Below are positions 50,822 to 59,775 of a stretch of DNA of 64,000 bases, one piece after another. The DNA is from DASUAS01 sp963809795 (lineage in GTDB: Bacteria; Actinomycetota; Acidimicrobiia; IMCC26256; DASPTH01). The DNA is taken from the NCBI GenBank assembly GCA_963809795.1, contig CAWELN010000014.1, forward strand, positions 186,001 through 250,000, in the 5' to 3' direction. Both the position numbers and the translations under genes were made by a program. The number at the start of each line of letters is the position of its first letter. Position 1 is the first letter of the stretch. A model generated the notes under the pieces. That model made no database searches, was not told the origin of the DNA, and saw only the letters and a list, made by a program, of their open reading frames with translations.

Positions 50822-51682
50822 TTACGGCCGCTTCGGGAACTGGTCGAAGTCGGGCTTGCGCTTCTCGAGGTACGCGCGCTTGCCCTCCTGCGCCTCCTCT
50901 CCCATGTAGTAGAGGAGGGTCGCGTCACCGGCGAGCTGCTGGATGCCGGCGAGCCCGTCGTCCGCCGCGTTGCACGACGCCTTGATCATGCGCAGCGCGA
51001 GCGGACTGTGCTCCAGCATCTGGCGGCACCACGCCACCGTCTCCTCCTCGAGCTCCTCGAGCGGCACCACGGTGTTCACCAGTCCCATGTCGAGCGCCTG
51101 CTGCGCGTCGTACTGCCGGCACAGGAACCAGATCTCGCGCGCCTTCTTCTGTCCCACCGACCGGGCCAGCAACCCCGACCCGTACCCACCGTCGAACGAG
51201 CCGACGCGCGGACCGGTCTGGCCGAAGCGAGCGTTGTCGGCCGCAATGGTGAGGTCGCACACCACGTGGAGCACGTGGCCGCCCCCGATCGCGTAGCCCG
51301 CCACCATGGCGACCACCGGCTTGGGGACCCGGCGGATGAGGATCTGGAGGTCGAGCACGTTGAGGCGGCCGATGCCGTCGTCGCCCACGTACCCGTCGTC
51401 GCCGCGGATGCGTTGGTCGCCGCCCGAGCAGAAGGCGTCGGGCCCCTCGCCCGTCAGCACGACGACCCCGATGTCGCGGTCGTTCCGGGCCCGCTCGAAC
51501 GCGTCCTGGAGCTCGAACAGGGTCTGGGGCCGGAAGGCGTTGCGCACCTCGGGCCGGCAGATCGTGATCTTGGCGATGCCGTGGCTGGTCTCGTACCGGA
51601 TGTCGCCGTAGCCGGCGTCGACCAGGTCCCAGTCGGCGCCGGGCCGGATCTCCCGGGGGCTCGTCGTCGTCACGTCGTTCAT
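50822..51682 (-). CDS. menB: 1,4-dihydroxy-2-naphthoyl-CoA synthase
   Basis: A crotonase-fold enzyme that closes the second ring of o-succinylbenzoyl-CoA. The 286-residue protein has FCSGGDQRIRGDDGYVG, MVAGYAIGGGHVLHVVCDLTIAADNARFGQTGPRVGSFDGGYGSGLLARSVG, and the Y-rich end typical of MenB. GGAG lies 7 nt before the ATG. A 14-bp imperfect palindrome GGAGNGATCNCTCC at 51699-51712 sits just upstream between menB and the divergent ligase, a possible operator. menE, needed to make the CoA ester, is not in the window. Confidence 0.93.
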   Translation of the reverse strand: MNDVTTTSPREIRPGADWDLVDAGYGDIRYETSHGIAKITICRPEVRNAFRPQTLFELQDAFERARNDRDIGVVVLTGEGPDAFCSGGDQRIRGDDGYVGDDGIGRLNVLDLQILIRRVPKPVVAMVAGYAIGGGHVLHVVCDLTIAADNARFGQTGPRVGSFDGGYGSGLLARSVGQKKAREIWFLCRQYDAQQALDMGLVNTVVPLEELEEETVAWCRQMLEHSPLALRMIKASCNAADDGLAGIQQLAGDATLLYYMGEEAQEGKRAYLEKRKPDFDQFPKRP

Positions 51683-51698
51683 GGGCGTCTCCACTCTT

Positions 51699-51712
51699 GG
51701 AGCGATCACTCC
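51699..51712. promoter_or_regulatory. imperfect 14-bp palindrome between menB and the DNA ligase gene
   Basis: GGAGCGATCACTCC differs from its own reverse complement (GGAGTGATCGCTCC) only at the two symmetric positions. It lies 17 nt upstream of the menB ATG and before the divergent ligase, so it could be a regulator site for either gene. Confidence 0.3.
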
Positions 51713-51762
51713 TACGAATGTCGTACGGTAGCGCGGCGCCCGCGGCTCGGTACCCTCGGCGC

Positions 51763-52744
51763 ATCGCCCCGTCCCGCGTCCCCCGCGACCTCCGCCCCAT
51801 GCTCGCGGTGCCCGCCACCGACCTGCCGCCCGACGACGCGCGGTGGGCCTACGAGATGAAGTGGGACGGCATGCGCGCCCTGGTGGGCGTCGAGCGGGGC
51901 GACGTGTGGGCCACCTCGCGGGCCGGCAACGACGCCACCGCCCGCTTCCCCGAGCTCGCCGGCCTCGCGGACGCGCTCGGCGATCTCGACGCCCTGCTCG
52001 ACGGCGAGATCGTCGCCCTCGACGACGCCGGGGTACCTCGCTTCGAGCGGCTGCAACCGCGGATGCAGGCCGGCAGCGCGGCCGCCATCCGCCGGGGCAT
52101 CGCCGACCAGGCGGTGGTGTACATGGTGTTCGACGTGCTCTGGCTCGACGGCCACTCCACCTGCGAGCTGCCCTACACCGACCGGCGTGCGGTGCTCGAG
52201 CGCCTCGGTCTCGCCGGGCCCGCGTGGCAGACCCCGCCCACCGCGTACGGCACCGGCGCGCGCGCGCTCGAGACCGCTCAGCAGCTCGGGCTCGAGGGCG
52301 TCGTCGCCAAACGGCGCGACAGCACGTACCTCCCGGGGAAGCGGGCCGACGCCTGGCGCAAGGTCAAGCCCACCCGTGGCCAGGAGCTCGTGGTCGGCGG
52401 TTGGCTCCCGGGCGCGGGACGGCTCGAACACCGCCTCGGTTCGCTGCTCGTCGGCTACCACGACATGGAGGACGGCCGCGACGTGCTGCGCTTCGCCGGC
52501 CGCGTCGGCTCCGGCATCAACGGTGCTCCAGCGCGATCGCCTCGAGACGCAGCTGCGGCCGTGGCGGCGTCCGACGTCGCCCTTCGTCGGCGCGCCCCGC
52601 CTCCCCGATGCCGTCTGGGTAGAACCCGAGATGGTGGTCGAGGTCGCGTTCCACGAGTGGACGAGTGCCGGCGTCCTGCGCGCGCCGCGCTACCGCGGCG
52701 TACGCGACGACAAACCCGCGGCCGACGTCGTACGCGAGACCTGA
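51763..52744 (+). CDS. ATP-dependent DNA ligase (LigC/LigD-ligase type), frameshifted, start uncertain
   Basis: Joined frames give about 326 residues. The nucleotidyltransferase core has the AMP-binding Lys in YEMKWDGMRAL, LLDGEIVALDDAG, VYMVFDVLWLDG, LEGVVAKRRDSTY and the DAWRKVKPTRGQ motif V; after the frame change the OB part has GVLRAPRYRGVRDDKP, the usual C-terminus. The extra G is at 52522-52523 (SGIN then VLQRDRLE). Start options: ATG 51718, an ATC at 51763 that follows TACCCT by 6 nt, or ATG 51799 at PMLAVP. Such ligases work in actinobacterial end-joining or repair; no Ku gene is present here. Confidence 0.82.
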
Positions 52745-52754
52745 CCGGTCGCAG

Positions 52755-52760
52755 TACCGT
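52755..52760 (+). promoter_or_regulatory. -10 box of a probable leaderless promoter (amidase)
   Basis: TACCGT lies 6 nt before the GTG at 52767, 10 bp after the ligase stop. Confidence 0.45.
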
Positions 52761-52766
52761 CCTCCC

Positions 52767-54215
52767 GTGACCGACGATCTCGCTGCGCTCGACGCCACCG
52801 CGCAGGCGGCGCTGGTGCGCGACGGCGCGGCGTCGCCGCGCGAGCTCGTCGACGCCGCGCTGGCGCGCATCGACGCGGTGAACCCGCAGCTCAACGCGGT
52901 GATCCACCGTCGCGACGAGCGCGCCCGCGCCGAGGCCGAGCGCGCGCCGGACGGTCCGTTCCGCGGCGTGCCGGTGCTGGTGAAGGACCTCGACGGTGCC
53001 CTGGCCGGTGAACCGCTCCACCTCGGCAACCGGCTGCTGCGTGAACGCGCGCACACCGCCGCCCACGACTCCTACCTGTTCGCAGACCTGCGCGCCGCGG
53101 GGTGCGTGATCGTGGGCAAGACCAACACGCCGGAGCTCGGCCTGCTGCCGACGACCGAATCGCACGCCTACGGGGCCGCCCGCAACCCCTGGGACCTCGA
53201 CCGGTCCCCCGGCGGATCGAGCGGCGGCAGCGCGGCGGCGGTCGCGTCGGGCATGGTGCCGTTCGCGCACGCGGGCGACGGCGGCGGCTCGATCCGCATC
53301 CCGGCCAGCGCGTGCGGTCTGTTCGGCCTCAAGCCGACTCGCGGCCGGGTGTCACTCGGTCCCGACGACGGCGAGGGGTGGGCCGGGCTCGTCGTCCGGC
53401 ACGTCGTGAGCCGCTCGGTGCGCGACAGCGCCGCCGCGCTCGACGCCATCTCGGGTTTCCGGCCGGGCGATCCGTACGCCGCCGCGCCGCCGGTGCGGCC
53501 GTTCGCCGCCGAGGTGGGTGCGAACCCGGGTGCGTTGCGCATCGGCGTGCTGTCGAGGCGCGCACCGGCAGGGCTCGCGGAGGTCGATGGCGCCTGCATC
53601 GCCGCGGCCGACGACGCCGCCGCGCTGCTCAGCGAGGTCTGCCGCGACACCGTCGTCGACGCCGCGTACCCGGAGCCGCTCGACGACATCGAGCTCCTCG
53701 TGCACTTCACCACCGTGCTCGCCGCCAGCACCGCGTTCGACCTGCGGCGGCTCGGCGCGATGGCGGGCCGCGAGCTCGGGCCCGACGATGTCGAGCCGCT
53801 CACGTGGGCGCAGGCCGAGCTCGGGCGTGCGGTCACCGCCGACGCCTACCTGGAAGCGGTCGAGTCGTTGCGGGCATGGTCGCGGCGGATGGCGCGCTGG
53901 TGGGAGCCGGACGGGAGCGGCTTCGACCTCCTCCTCACGCCGACCATGGCGAAGCCACCGGCGCCGCTCGGCGAGATCCGGGGCGCCGACGCCGAAGGCG
54001 CGCTGGTCGCGGCGACGCCCTACGCCGTCTTCACGTTGCCCTTCAATGTCACCGGGCAGCCGGCGATGTCGGTGCCCTTGTGGTGGCACGAGGGTCTCCC
54101 CATCGGCGTGCAGCTCGTCGCCGCGACCGGGAGGGAGGACCTCCTGTTCCGGGTCGCCGCGCAGCTCGAGGCGGCGCGGCCCTGGCACGACCGGCACCCG
54201 CCGGTCTTCGCCTGA
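52767..54215 (+). CDS. amidase-signature-family hydrolase
   Basis: The 482-residue protein has the Ser-cisSer-Lys machinery: Lys in VPVLVKDLDG, the Gly/Ser-rich SPGGSSGGSAAAVASGMVPFAHAGDGGGSIRIPASACGLFGLKPTRGR with cis-Ser and nucleophilic Ser, and a C-terminal LPFNVTGQPAMSVPL. Members hydrolyse amides, including aryl amides and amino-acid amides; GatA-like function is unlikely without gatB/gatC. The frame opens earlier, but GTG 52767 has the TACCGT box and is preferred. Confidence 0.88.
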   Translation: MTDDLAALDATAQAALVRDGAASPRELVDAALARIDAVNPQLNAVIHRRDERARAEAERAPDGPFRGVPVLVKDLDGALAGEPLHLGNRLLRERAHTAAHDSYLFADLRAAGCVIVGKTNTPELGLLPTTESHAYGAARNPWDLDRSPGGSSGGSAAAVASGMVPFAHAGDGGGSIRIPASACGLFGLKPTRGRVSLGPDDGEGWAGLVVRHVVSRSVRDSAAALDAISGFRPGDPYAAAPPVRPFAAEVGANPGALRIGVLSRRAPAGLAEVDGACIAAADDAAALLSEVCRDTVVDAAYPEPLDDIELLVHFTTVLAASTAFDLRRLGAMAGRELGPDDVEPLTWAQAELGRAVTADAYLEAVESLRAWSRRMARWWEPDGSGFDLLLTPTMAKPPAPLGEIRGADAEGALVAATPYAVFTLPFNVTGQPAMSVPLWWHEGLPIGVQLVAATGREDLLFRVAAQLEAARPWHDRHPPVFA

Positions 54216-54238
54216 CCCGGCCGCCACCGCATCCCGGG

Positions 54239-55087
54239 CTACGGCTGCACGGCCCGGCTGGCGTCGAGCTGGGGAGGGTCGCCACCCTCCATCCACTGGA
54301 GCCGGGCGCGCGTCGTCGCCAACGCGACGTGCTCGTGCGGCACGACGAAGAAGCGTCGCTCGGCGACCGCGTCGAACACCGCGTCGGCGACGGTCGAGGG
54401 CGGGATCCCCGCGGCGGCCAACGCCTCGGCCATTTCACGCATGCCTTCGGCGTCGGGCGAGTCGACCCAGGCCCGCAGCGACGCCGGCGCGTTGCGGTCG
54501 GAGCGACCGATCTGCGTCTGGACGAACCCGGGACACAACACCGAGACGCCCACGTTGCTGCCGCGCGCCGCGAGGTCGTGGTGCAACGACTCACTGAGCC
54601 CGACGACGGCGAACTTCGACGTGCAGTAGATGCCGAGCGCGGCGACCCCGCCGAGCCCCGCCAGCGAGGCGGTGTTCACGATGTGACCCTCGTCCTGCTC
54701 GAGCAGGAGCGGCAGGAAGGTGTGCACGCCGTGCACCACCCCGTAGAGGTTCACCCCGAGCACCCAATCCCAGAGCTCGAGCGGCGCGCCGATGACGCCA
54801 CCGCCCCCCACCCCGGCGTTGTTGCACACCACGTGCACCGCGCCGAAGGCCTCGAGCGCCCGGTCGCGAACCCGGTCGACGTCGGCCGCCACCGCCACGT
54901 CGGCGTGGACCCCGATGACGCGGGCACCCCCGGCTTCGAGGTCGGCCACGGTGACCGCGAGCGCCGCCTCCTCCACGTCGGCCAGCACGAGCCGCATCCC
55001 GGCGGCGGCGAACCGCTCGGCGAGGGCACGGCCGATACCGCTGGCGCCCCCGGTGACGACCGCCACCCGGTCCCGGAACTCGCGCAT
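54239..55087 (-). CDS. short-chain dehydrogenase/reductase
   Basis: The 282-residue SDR has the cofactor motif VVTGGASGIGRALA, the NNAG motif, the catalytic Ser in NTASLAGLGG, and the YxxxK pair in YCTSKFAVVGLSE, with PGFVQTQI following. NAD(P) preference is not clear: the Asp in LADVEE at the end of the second strand favours NAD. It reduces or oxidises an unknown hydroxyl/carbonyl. ATG at 55087 has GGAGG 6 nt upstream. Convergent with the amidase, divergent from the GGDEF-EAL gene. Confidence 0.88.
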   Translation of the reverse strand: MREFRDRVAVVTGGASGIGRALAERFAAAGMRLVLADVEEAALAVTVADLEAGGARVIGVHADVAVAADVDRVRDRALEAFGAVHVVCNNAGVGGGGVIGAPLELWDWVLGVNLYGVVHGVHTFLPLLLEQDEGHIVNTASLAGLGGVAALGIYCTSKFAVVGLSESLHHDLAARGSNVGVSVLCPGFVQTQIGRSDRNAPASLRAWVDSPDAEGMREMAEALAAAGIPPSTVADAVFDAVAERRFFVVPHEHVALATTRARLQWMEGGDPPQLDASRAVQP

Positions 55088-55173
55088 CCTCGCCTCCCAG
55101 CTCGGGGTGTCGCCGCCGTCGCCAGCCTGCCCCAAAGCGGGCGGCCCCGCCTGATCCTCACGGTACGCGACGT

Positions 55174-55202
55174 TTGCTCACGGAGTGTCACCGGATTATC
55201 GT
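55174..55202 (+). promoter_or_regulatory. promoter of the GGDEF-EAL gene with -35 and -10 boxes
   Basis: TTGCTC (55174-55179) and TATCGT (55197-55202) are 17 bp apart, a good sigma-70-type spacing. The -10 box is 9 nt before ATG 55212, so the message would be leaderless. This is the most complete promoter in the window. Confidence 0.55.
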
Positions 55203-55211
55203 CATGCGAGC

Positions 55212-58200
55212 ATGACCAGCGCCGTCGCGGGGGGGCCCGCGACAATTGATCGGGCGGGAGCACCAGGTGGGCCGCAGGTTGGCGCGCGCCCGGATCTCCA
55301 GAACCGGGTGGCCTGGTGCTTCGTCGCGGGCGGGATCGCGGTCTCGCTCCTGGCCCTGCTGCTCCCGACCGCCAGCGCCCGTTCGTTCGTCTTCGACGCC
55401 ATCGCCCTGATCGCGGCGACCGGGGCGATCTACGGCATCGCCCGCAACGAGCCGGGCCGCCGTGGGGTCTGGCAGCTGGTCGCGGTGTCGCTGCTGCTCT
55501 TCGCAGCCGGCGACGTCGTCTTCGACGTCGCCCAGCGCGGCTTCGGCCAGGCCGACGGCTTCCCGTACTCCGACGTCCTCTACCTCCTCGCCTACCCGGT
55601 GCTGGCGATCGCCCTCGCCCGGCTGGCGCGCTCCCGGTACGACCGCGAGACCGCCATCGACAGCATCATGGTCGCGATCGCGCTCTCCGCGGTCATCTGG
55701 CAGTGGGTGGTGACGCCGGTCCTCGACAGCACCTCCGGCGCCAGTGCCGAGCGGATCGTGTCGGTGGCGTACCCGATCATGGACATCCTGCTCGTCGTCG
55801 TCATCGTGCACGCGGTGTTCACGCTGCCGCGCTGGACGCCTGCGGCGTGGCTCCTCTTCGCCGGGCTCGGGGCGATGTTGGTGGCCGACGTGGTCTACGC
55901 CCGGCTGGTGGCCGACGGCACCTACACCGACGGCGGCGCGCTCGACGTGCTGTGGCCGATCTCGTACTTCCTGCTCGCGGCGGCGGTGATGCATCCGTCG
56001 ATGCGCGCGCTCTGGGAAGCCGGCGATGCCGGCCTGGTGCGCCACGGACGCGCCCGAATGGTCGTGCTCGGGGCCGCGTTGTTCGCGGCGCCCGCGGTCG
56101 TCATCCTCGACGATTCCGGTTCGAGCGCGGCGGTGGTGCTCGCGGTGATCACGGGCGTCGCCGCCATCGGGGTGGCGTGGCGCATCACCCGTCTGGTCGA
56201 CGAGACGAACCAGGCACGCGTCGTCCTGTCCGAGAGCGAGGCGAGGTTCCGCGCGCTCGTGCAGCACGCCACCGACATCATCGTGGTGATCAGCAAGTCC
56301 GGCCGCGTGAAGTACATCAGTCCGGCGGTCGACCACGTCTTCGGGCGTCCGTCGGACGACCTCGTCGGCCGCAGCTTCGCGCGGTACCTCGATCCCGCGG
56401 GCGTCGACCAGAGCCACGCGCTCTACGAAGCGCTGCAGTCGCATCCCGACGAGCCGCTCGACACCGAGTTCCACGTGTTCGACGGCGAGGGCTGGCGGTG
56501 GGTCGAGGCGACCTGGACCAACCAGCTGCACGAACCGGCGGTGGCGGGCATCGTCGGCAACCTCAGGGACATCACCGACCGGAAGCGGTCGGGCGCGTTC
56601 GCGCAGGCCCAGACGCGGGTGTTGGAGCTCGTCTTGTCCGGCGCCCCGGTGCCGGAGACGCTCACCGTCATCCTCGAGGCGGTCGAGGACTACGTACCGG
56701 ACGGCGCCGGTTCCATCCGCTTGTACGACCCCGACGAGGGCACGTTGGTGTGCGTCGCCGCGCCCGCGCTGCCGGACGACTACGTGCGGGCGGTGGGCGA
56801 GCTCACCACCCTCGAGGAGGTCGAGGCCGCGTTCCGCGAGACCGGTCTCCGCGTGACACCCGACATCGAGCACGACGGCGCGCGACCGGCCGTCGCGGAA
56901 CTGTGCGTCGCGCACGGCCTGCGCGGACTCTGGTCGATGCCCATCCGCACCCCCGACGGCAGCGACTTCCTGGGGGTCTTCTCGTTCTTCCTGCGCACGG
57001 TGCGCGAGCCCGAACCGGAGCAGCTCGCGGTGCTCGAGCGGGCCCGCGACCTCGTCGCGGTCGCGATCGACCGCGACGCGCGTACCAAGGAGCTCGGGCA
57101 CCTCGCGCTGCACGACACGCTCACCGGGCTCCCCAACCGTGCGCTCGTGCAGGACCGGATCGAGCACGCGCTCGCCCGCCTCGCCGACGGCGACGACGAC
57201 GCCATGGTCGCGGTGCTCTTCGTCGACCTCGACCGCTTCAAGCTGGTGAACGACGGGCTGGGCCACGAGACCGGCGACGAGCTCCTGGCTGCAGTGAGCC
57301 GGCGACTCAGCACGAGCGTCCGCCGCCAGGACACCGTCGCCCGCTTCGGCGGCGACGAGTTCGTGGTGCTGTGCGAAGACCTCAGCGACGAGCGCCAGGC
57401 GGTCGAGCTGGCCGAGCGCGCCGCGCACGCGTTCGTCGAGCCGTTCGTGCTCTCACGCGCCGAGGTGGCGGTGTCGGCGAGCATCGGCATCGCCGTCACC
57501 CGCCGCACCTCCGAACGCGCGTCGACCCTGCTGCAGGACGCCGACGCGGCGATGTACCGGGCCAAGCGCCGCGGCGGTGCCCGCCACGAGCTGTTCGACG
57601 AGGCCATGCGCACCCAGGCGGTGTCCCGGCTGCTGACCGAGCGCGCCCTCCGGCGGGCGCTGCAGCAGGACGAGCTGCGGGTGCTGTTCCAGCCGCAGTT
57701 CGAGCTCGCCACCGGCCGCCGGATCGCGGTCGAGGCGCTGTTGCGCTGGAACCACCCGGTGCGGGGCCTGGTCATGCCCGGCGACTTCCTGCGCGTCGCG
57801 GAGGAGACCGGCATCATCGTGCCCATCGGCGAGTGGGTGCTCGAGCGCGCGTGCGACCTGCTGCGCTCGCCCGCCGCCGACGGCTCCGCGGGCGAGCGGC
57901 TGTCGGTCGCGACCAACGTCTCCGCCCGACAGCTGCAGCGGCCCGACTTCCCTGCCCTCGTGGCGCGCGCGTTGCAGGACTTCGCGGTCGACCCGGACCG
58001 ACTCTGCCTCGAGGTGGCCGAGAGCGCGCTGCTCGACGACCTCGATGCAACCGGCGACACGCTCCGCGCGCTCAAGGAGCTCGGCGTACGGCTCGCCATC
58101 GACGACTTCGGCACCGGCGGGTCGTCCCTGACCTACCTGCGCCGGTTCCCGTTCGACGAGCTGAAGATCCACAACATGTTCGTGGAGGGGCTCGGCCGGA

Positions 58201-58406
58201 GCGCGGCCGACGACGCGATCGTCGCCGCCACCATCGACATGGCCCACGCGCTCGGCATGATCGTGGCCGCCGAGGGCGTCGAGACGGAAGAGCAGCGCGC
58301 GCGCCTCCGCGAGCTCGGCTGCGACCGTGCGCAGGGCTATCACCTCGGGCCGCCCGAGGAGCTCGCGGCGCGGCGACTCGTGCTCGTGGAGCAGCGTCCC
58401 GCGTAA
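55212..58406 (+). CDS. membrane GGDEF-EAL (cyclic-di-GMP) protein with PAS and GAF domains
   Basis: The 1064-residue protein has about nine N-terminal membrane segments (about 30-320), a PAS domain (RFRALVQHATDIIVVISKSGRVKYISPAVDHVFG), a GAF domain, a GGDEF domain with intact RFGGDEF and an inhibitory RRQD 5 residues ahead, and an EAL domain (EALLRWNHP, NVSARQLQ, LEVAESAL, IDDFGTGGSS, LKIH, AEGVETEEQ). So it could both make and break c-di-GMP. The usual LKID motif reads LKIH, which may weaken the phosphodiesterase. The frame opens at GTG 55185, but the promoter favours ATG 55212. Confidence 0.92.
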   Translation: MTSAVAGGPATIDRAGAPGGPQVGARPDLQNRVAWCFVAGGIAVSLLALLLPTASARSFVFDAIALIAATGAIYGIARNEPGRRGVWQLVAVSLLLFAAGDVVFDVAQRGFGQADGFPYSDVLYLLAYPVLAIALARLARSRYDRETAIDSIMVAIALSAVIWQWVVTPVLDSTSGASAERIVSVAYPIMDILLVVVIVHAVFTLPRWTPAAWLLFAGLGAMLVADVVYARLVADGTYTDGGALDVLWPISYFLLAAAVMHPSMRALWEAGDAGLVRHGRARMVVLGAALFAAPAVVILDDSGSSAAVVLAVITGVAAIGVAWRITRLVDETNQARVVLSESEARFRALVQHATDIIVVISKSGRVKYISPAVDHVFGRPSDDLVGRSFARYLDPAGVDQSHALYEALQSHPDEPLDTEFHVFDGEGWRWVEATWTNQLHEPAVAGIVGNLRDITDRKRSGAFAQAQTRVLELVLSGAPVPETLTVILEAVEDYVPDGAGSIRLYDPDEGTLVCVAAPALPDDYVRAVGELTTLEEVEAAFRETGLRVTPDIEHDGARPAVAELCVAHGLRGLWSMPIRTPDGSDFLGVFSFFLRTVREPEPEQLAVLERARDLVAVAIDRDARTKELGHLALHDTLTGLPNRALVQDRIEHALARLADGDDDAMVAVLFVDLDRFKLVNDGLGHETGDELLAAVSRRLSTSVRRQDTVARFGGDEFVVLCEDLSDERQAVELAERAAHAFVEPFVLSRAEVAVSASIGIAVTRRTSERASTLLQDADAAMYRAKRRGGARHELFDEAMRTQAVSRLLTERALRRALQQDELRVLFQPQFELATGRRIAVEALLRWNHPVRGLVMPGDFLRVAEETGIIVPIGEWVLERACDLLRSPAADGSAGERLSVATNVSARQLQRPDFPALVARALQDFAVDPDRLCLEVAESALLDDLDATGDTLRALKELGVRLAIDDFGTGGSSLTYLRRFPFDELKIHNMFVEGLGRSAADDAIVAATIDMAHALGMIVAAEGVETEEQRARLRELGCDRAQGYHLGPPEELAARRLVLVEQRPA

Positions 58407-58451
58407 CATCGCGACCTCCACCGATCCTCAGCGTCAGAGAGGGAGCGCGCC

Positions 58452-58754
58452 ATGGGTCTGCTCGACAAGGTCAAGGAAACCGCGCAGAAGGGCGCCGACC
58501 TCGCGAAGGAAGGCGTCAAGGCCGGTCAGGACAAGATCGACGAGCAGAAGCTGAAGAAGAAGATCTCCGACCTCAAGGAAGAGCTGGGCGGGGTCGTCTA
58601 CGACCAGCGCGCCGGTCACACCGCCGAGGGTCTCGACCCCGAGGTCGAGATCGCCCGCATCGTCGCCGAGATCAACGCGGCCGAGGCCGAGCTCGCCGAG
58701 GGTGAAAGCGGCGACACCGACGGCGCCGACGGCGCCGAGGCCACCGGTAGCTAG
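58452..58754 (+). CDS. small charged coiled-coil-like protein
   Basis: A 100-residue soluble protein starting MGLLDKVKETAQKGADLAKEGVKAGQDKIDEQKLKKKISDLKEELG, with a Lys/Glu/Ala-rich first half likely to form a helix or coiled coil and a Gly/Ala/Asp-rich acidic tail. No membrane segment. A purine-rich GAGAGGGAG precedes the ATG. Similar short proteins with this opening occur in actinobacteria; function unknown. Confidence 0.75.
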   Translation: MGLLDKVKETAQKGADLAKEGVKAGQDKIDEQKLKKKISDLKEELGGVVYDQRAGHTAEGLDPEVEIARIVAEINAAEAELAEGESGDTDGADGAEATGS

Positions 58755-58763
58755 CTCAGACGT

Positions 58764-59775
58764 CTAGAGCGTCGCCAGCGCCGGGGCCGCGGCCACGAGG
58801 TCGCGGCCGAGCTCGGGATCGCCGTCGATCGTGTGGGGGAGATCGGCCGGAGCGATGCGGTCCCCCACCAGCCGGCACCAATCGAGCACGTCGGCGGTGA
58901 CGGTCACCGCGGGCGTCGTGCCGGTGGCGCCGGAGCCCATCGCGACCAGCCACTCGCCACCACCGTCGCCCGTGAGCACCAGACGTGCGGTCACGTCGTC
59001 GTGCGAACGGCCGGCCACCGCCAGCGCGAGGGGCAGGATCCGCCCGGCCAGGTCGGACATGAGTGACAGGTGGCGGGTCGTCCGGCGGCGTCGTCGGCAG
59101 CCCCGCCGCCACCCGCAGGTCGTCGGCGTGGATCCAGGCCTCGAACGATCGCACGAGCAACGTGTCGTCGCGGGTGAGCCCCAGGCCGCGCCAGATCGCG
59201 GTGCGGTCGGGGTTGGCGCCCGCCCAGGCCCGGTTGGCCTCGACCGACGCGCGCCAGAGCGTCACCGCGGCAGTGAGGTCACGCTCGGCGAAGCGGGGCA
59301 GGAACGCGTCCGTGCGGGCGACGATCTGCTCCTCGTCCACCGCGTCGAACGTCGGCACGCCGAGGTTCTGGGCGAGGAGGCTCTCCTGCGCGGCGAGGTG
59401 CACGACCAGGTCGTGCGCGGTGAGCCCGTTCGGGGTGACGACGTCGAGCGCGGCGTCGGGCAGGTCGTCGACCGCACGCTCGAACCGCTCCGACAGCGCG
59501 AGGTACACGTCGATCGCCGCGTCGGCAGTGCCGTGCCGGCGCGCCGCCGCGGCGGCGAGCACATCGGCCCGCATGCGCGGCGGAGGTTGCGTCGCCTCGG
59601 CGGCGCCGATCCACGCCGCCGCCCGGGCGAGGCGGTCGGCCTCGCGGGCCAGGTCGGGCCGGCGCACCAGCACCGCCTCGATCGCGGCGGCCTCGTCGGG
59701 CTCGCACGCGTCGAGCGCGTACACGCCGAGCAGCTCTTCGACCTCGGCGTCGCTCAGCACCGGTCCTGCGCTCAC
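58764..59775 (-). CDS. anti-sigma-like / MDMPI-domain fusion protein, frameshifted
   Basis: Joined frames give about 336 residues. The first 60 (VEELLGVYALDACEPDEAAAIEAVLVRRPDLAREADRLA) resemble the N-terminus of RskA-type anti-sigma factors but lack the zinc HxxxCxxC, and the rest is a TIGR03083/maleylpyruvate-isomerase-type (DinB-like) domain: NGLTAHDLVVHLAAQESLLAQNLG, SFEAWIHADDLRVAAGL, and after the frame change the MDMPI C-terminal domain. The extra base is in GGG 59075-59077 (plus strand). Start GTG 59775 or 59778 overlaps the sigma stop (GTGA). Confidence 0.82.

Noticed and set aside
55188..57428. 746-residue minus-strand frame opposite the GGDEF-EAL gene
   Set aside because: It is highly charged, Arg/His/Glu-rich low-complexity sequence without motifs, typical of a GC-rich shadow frame.
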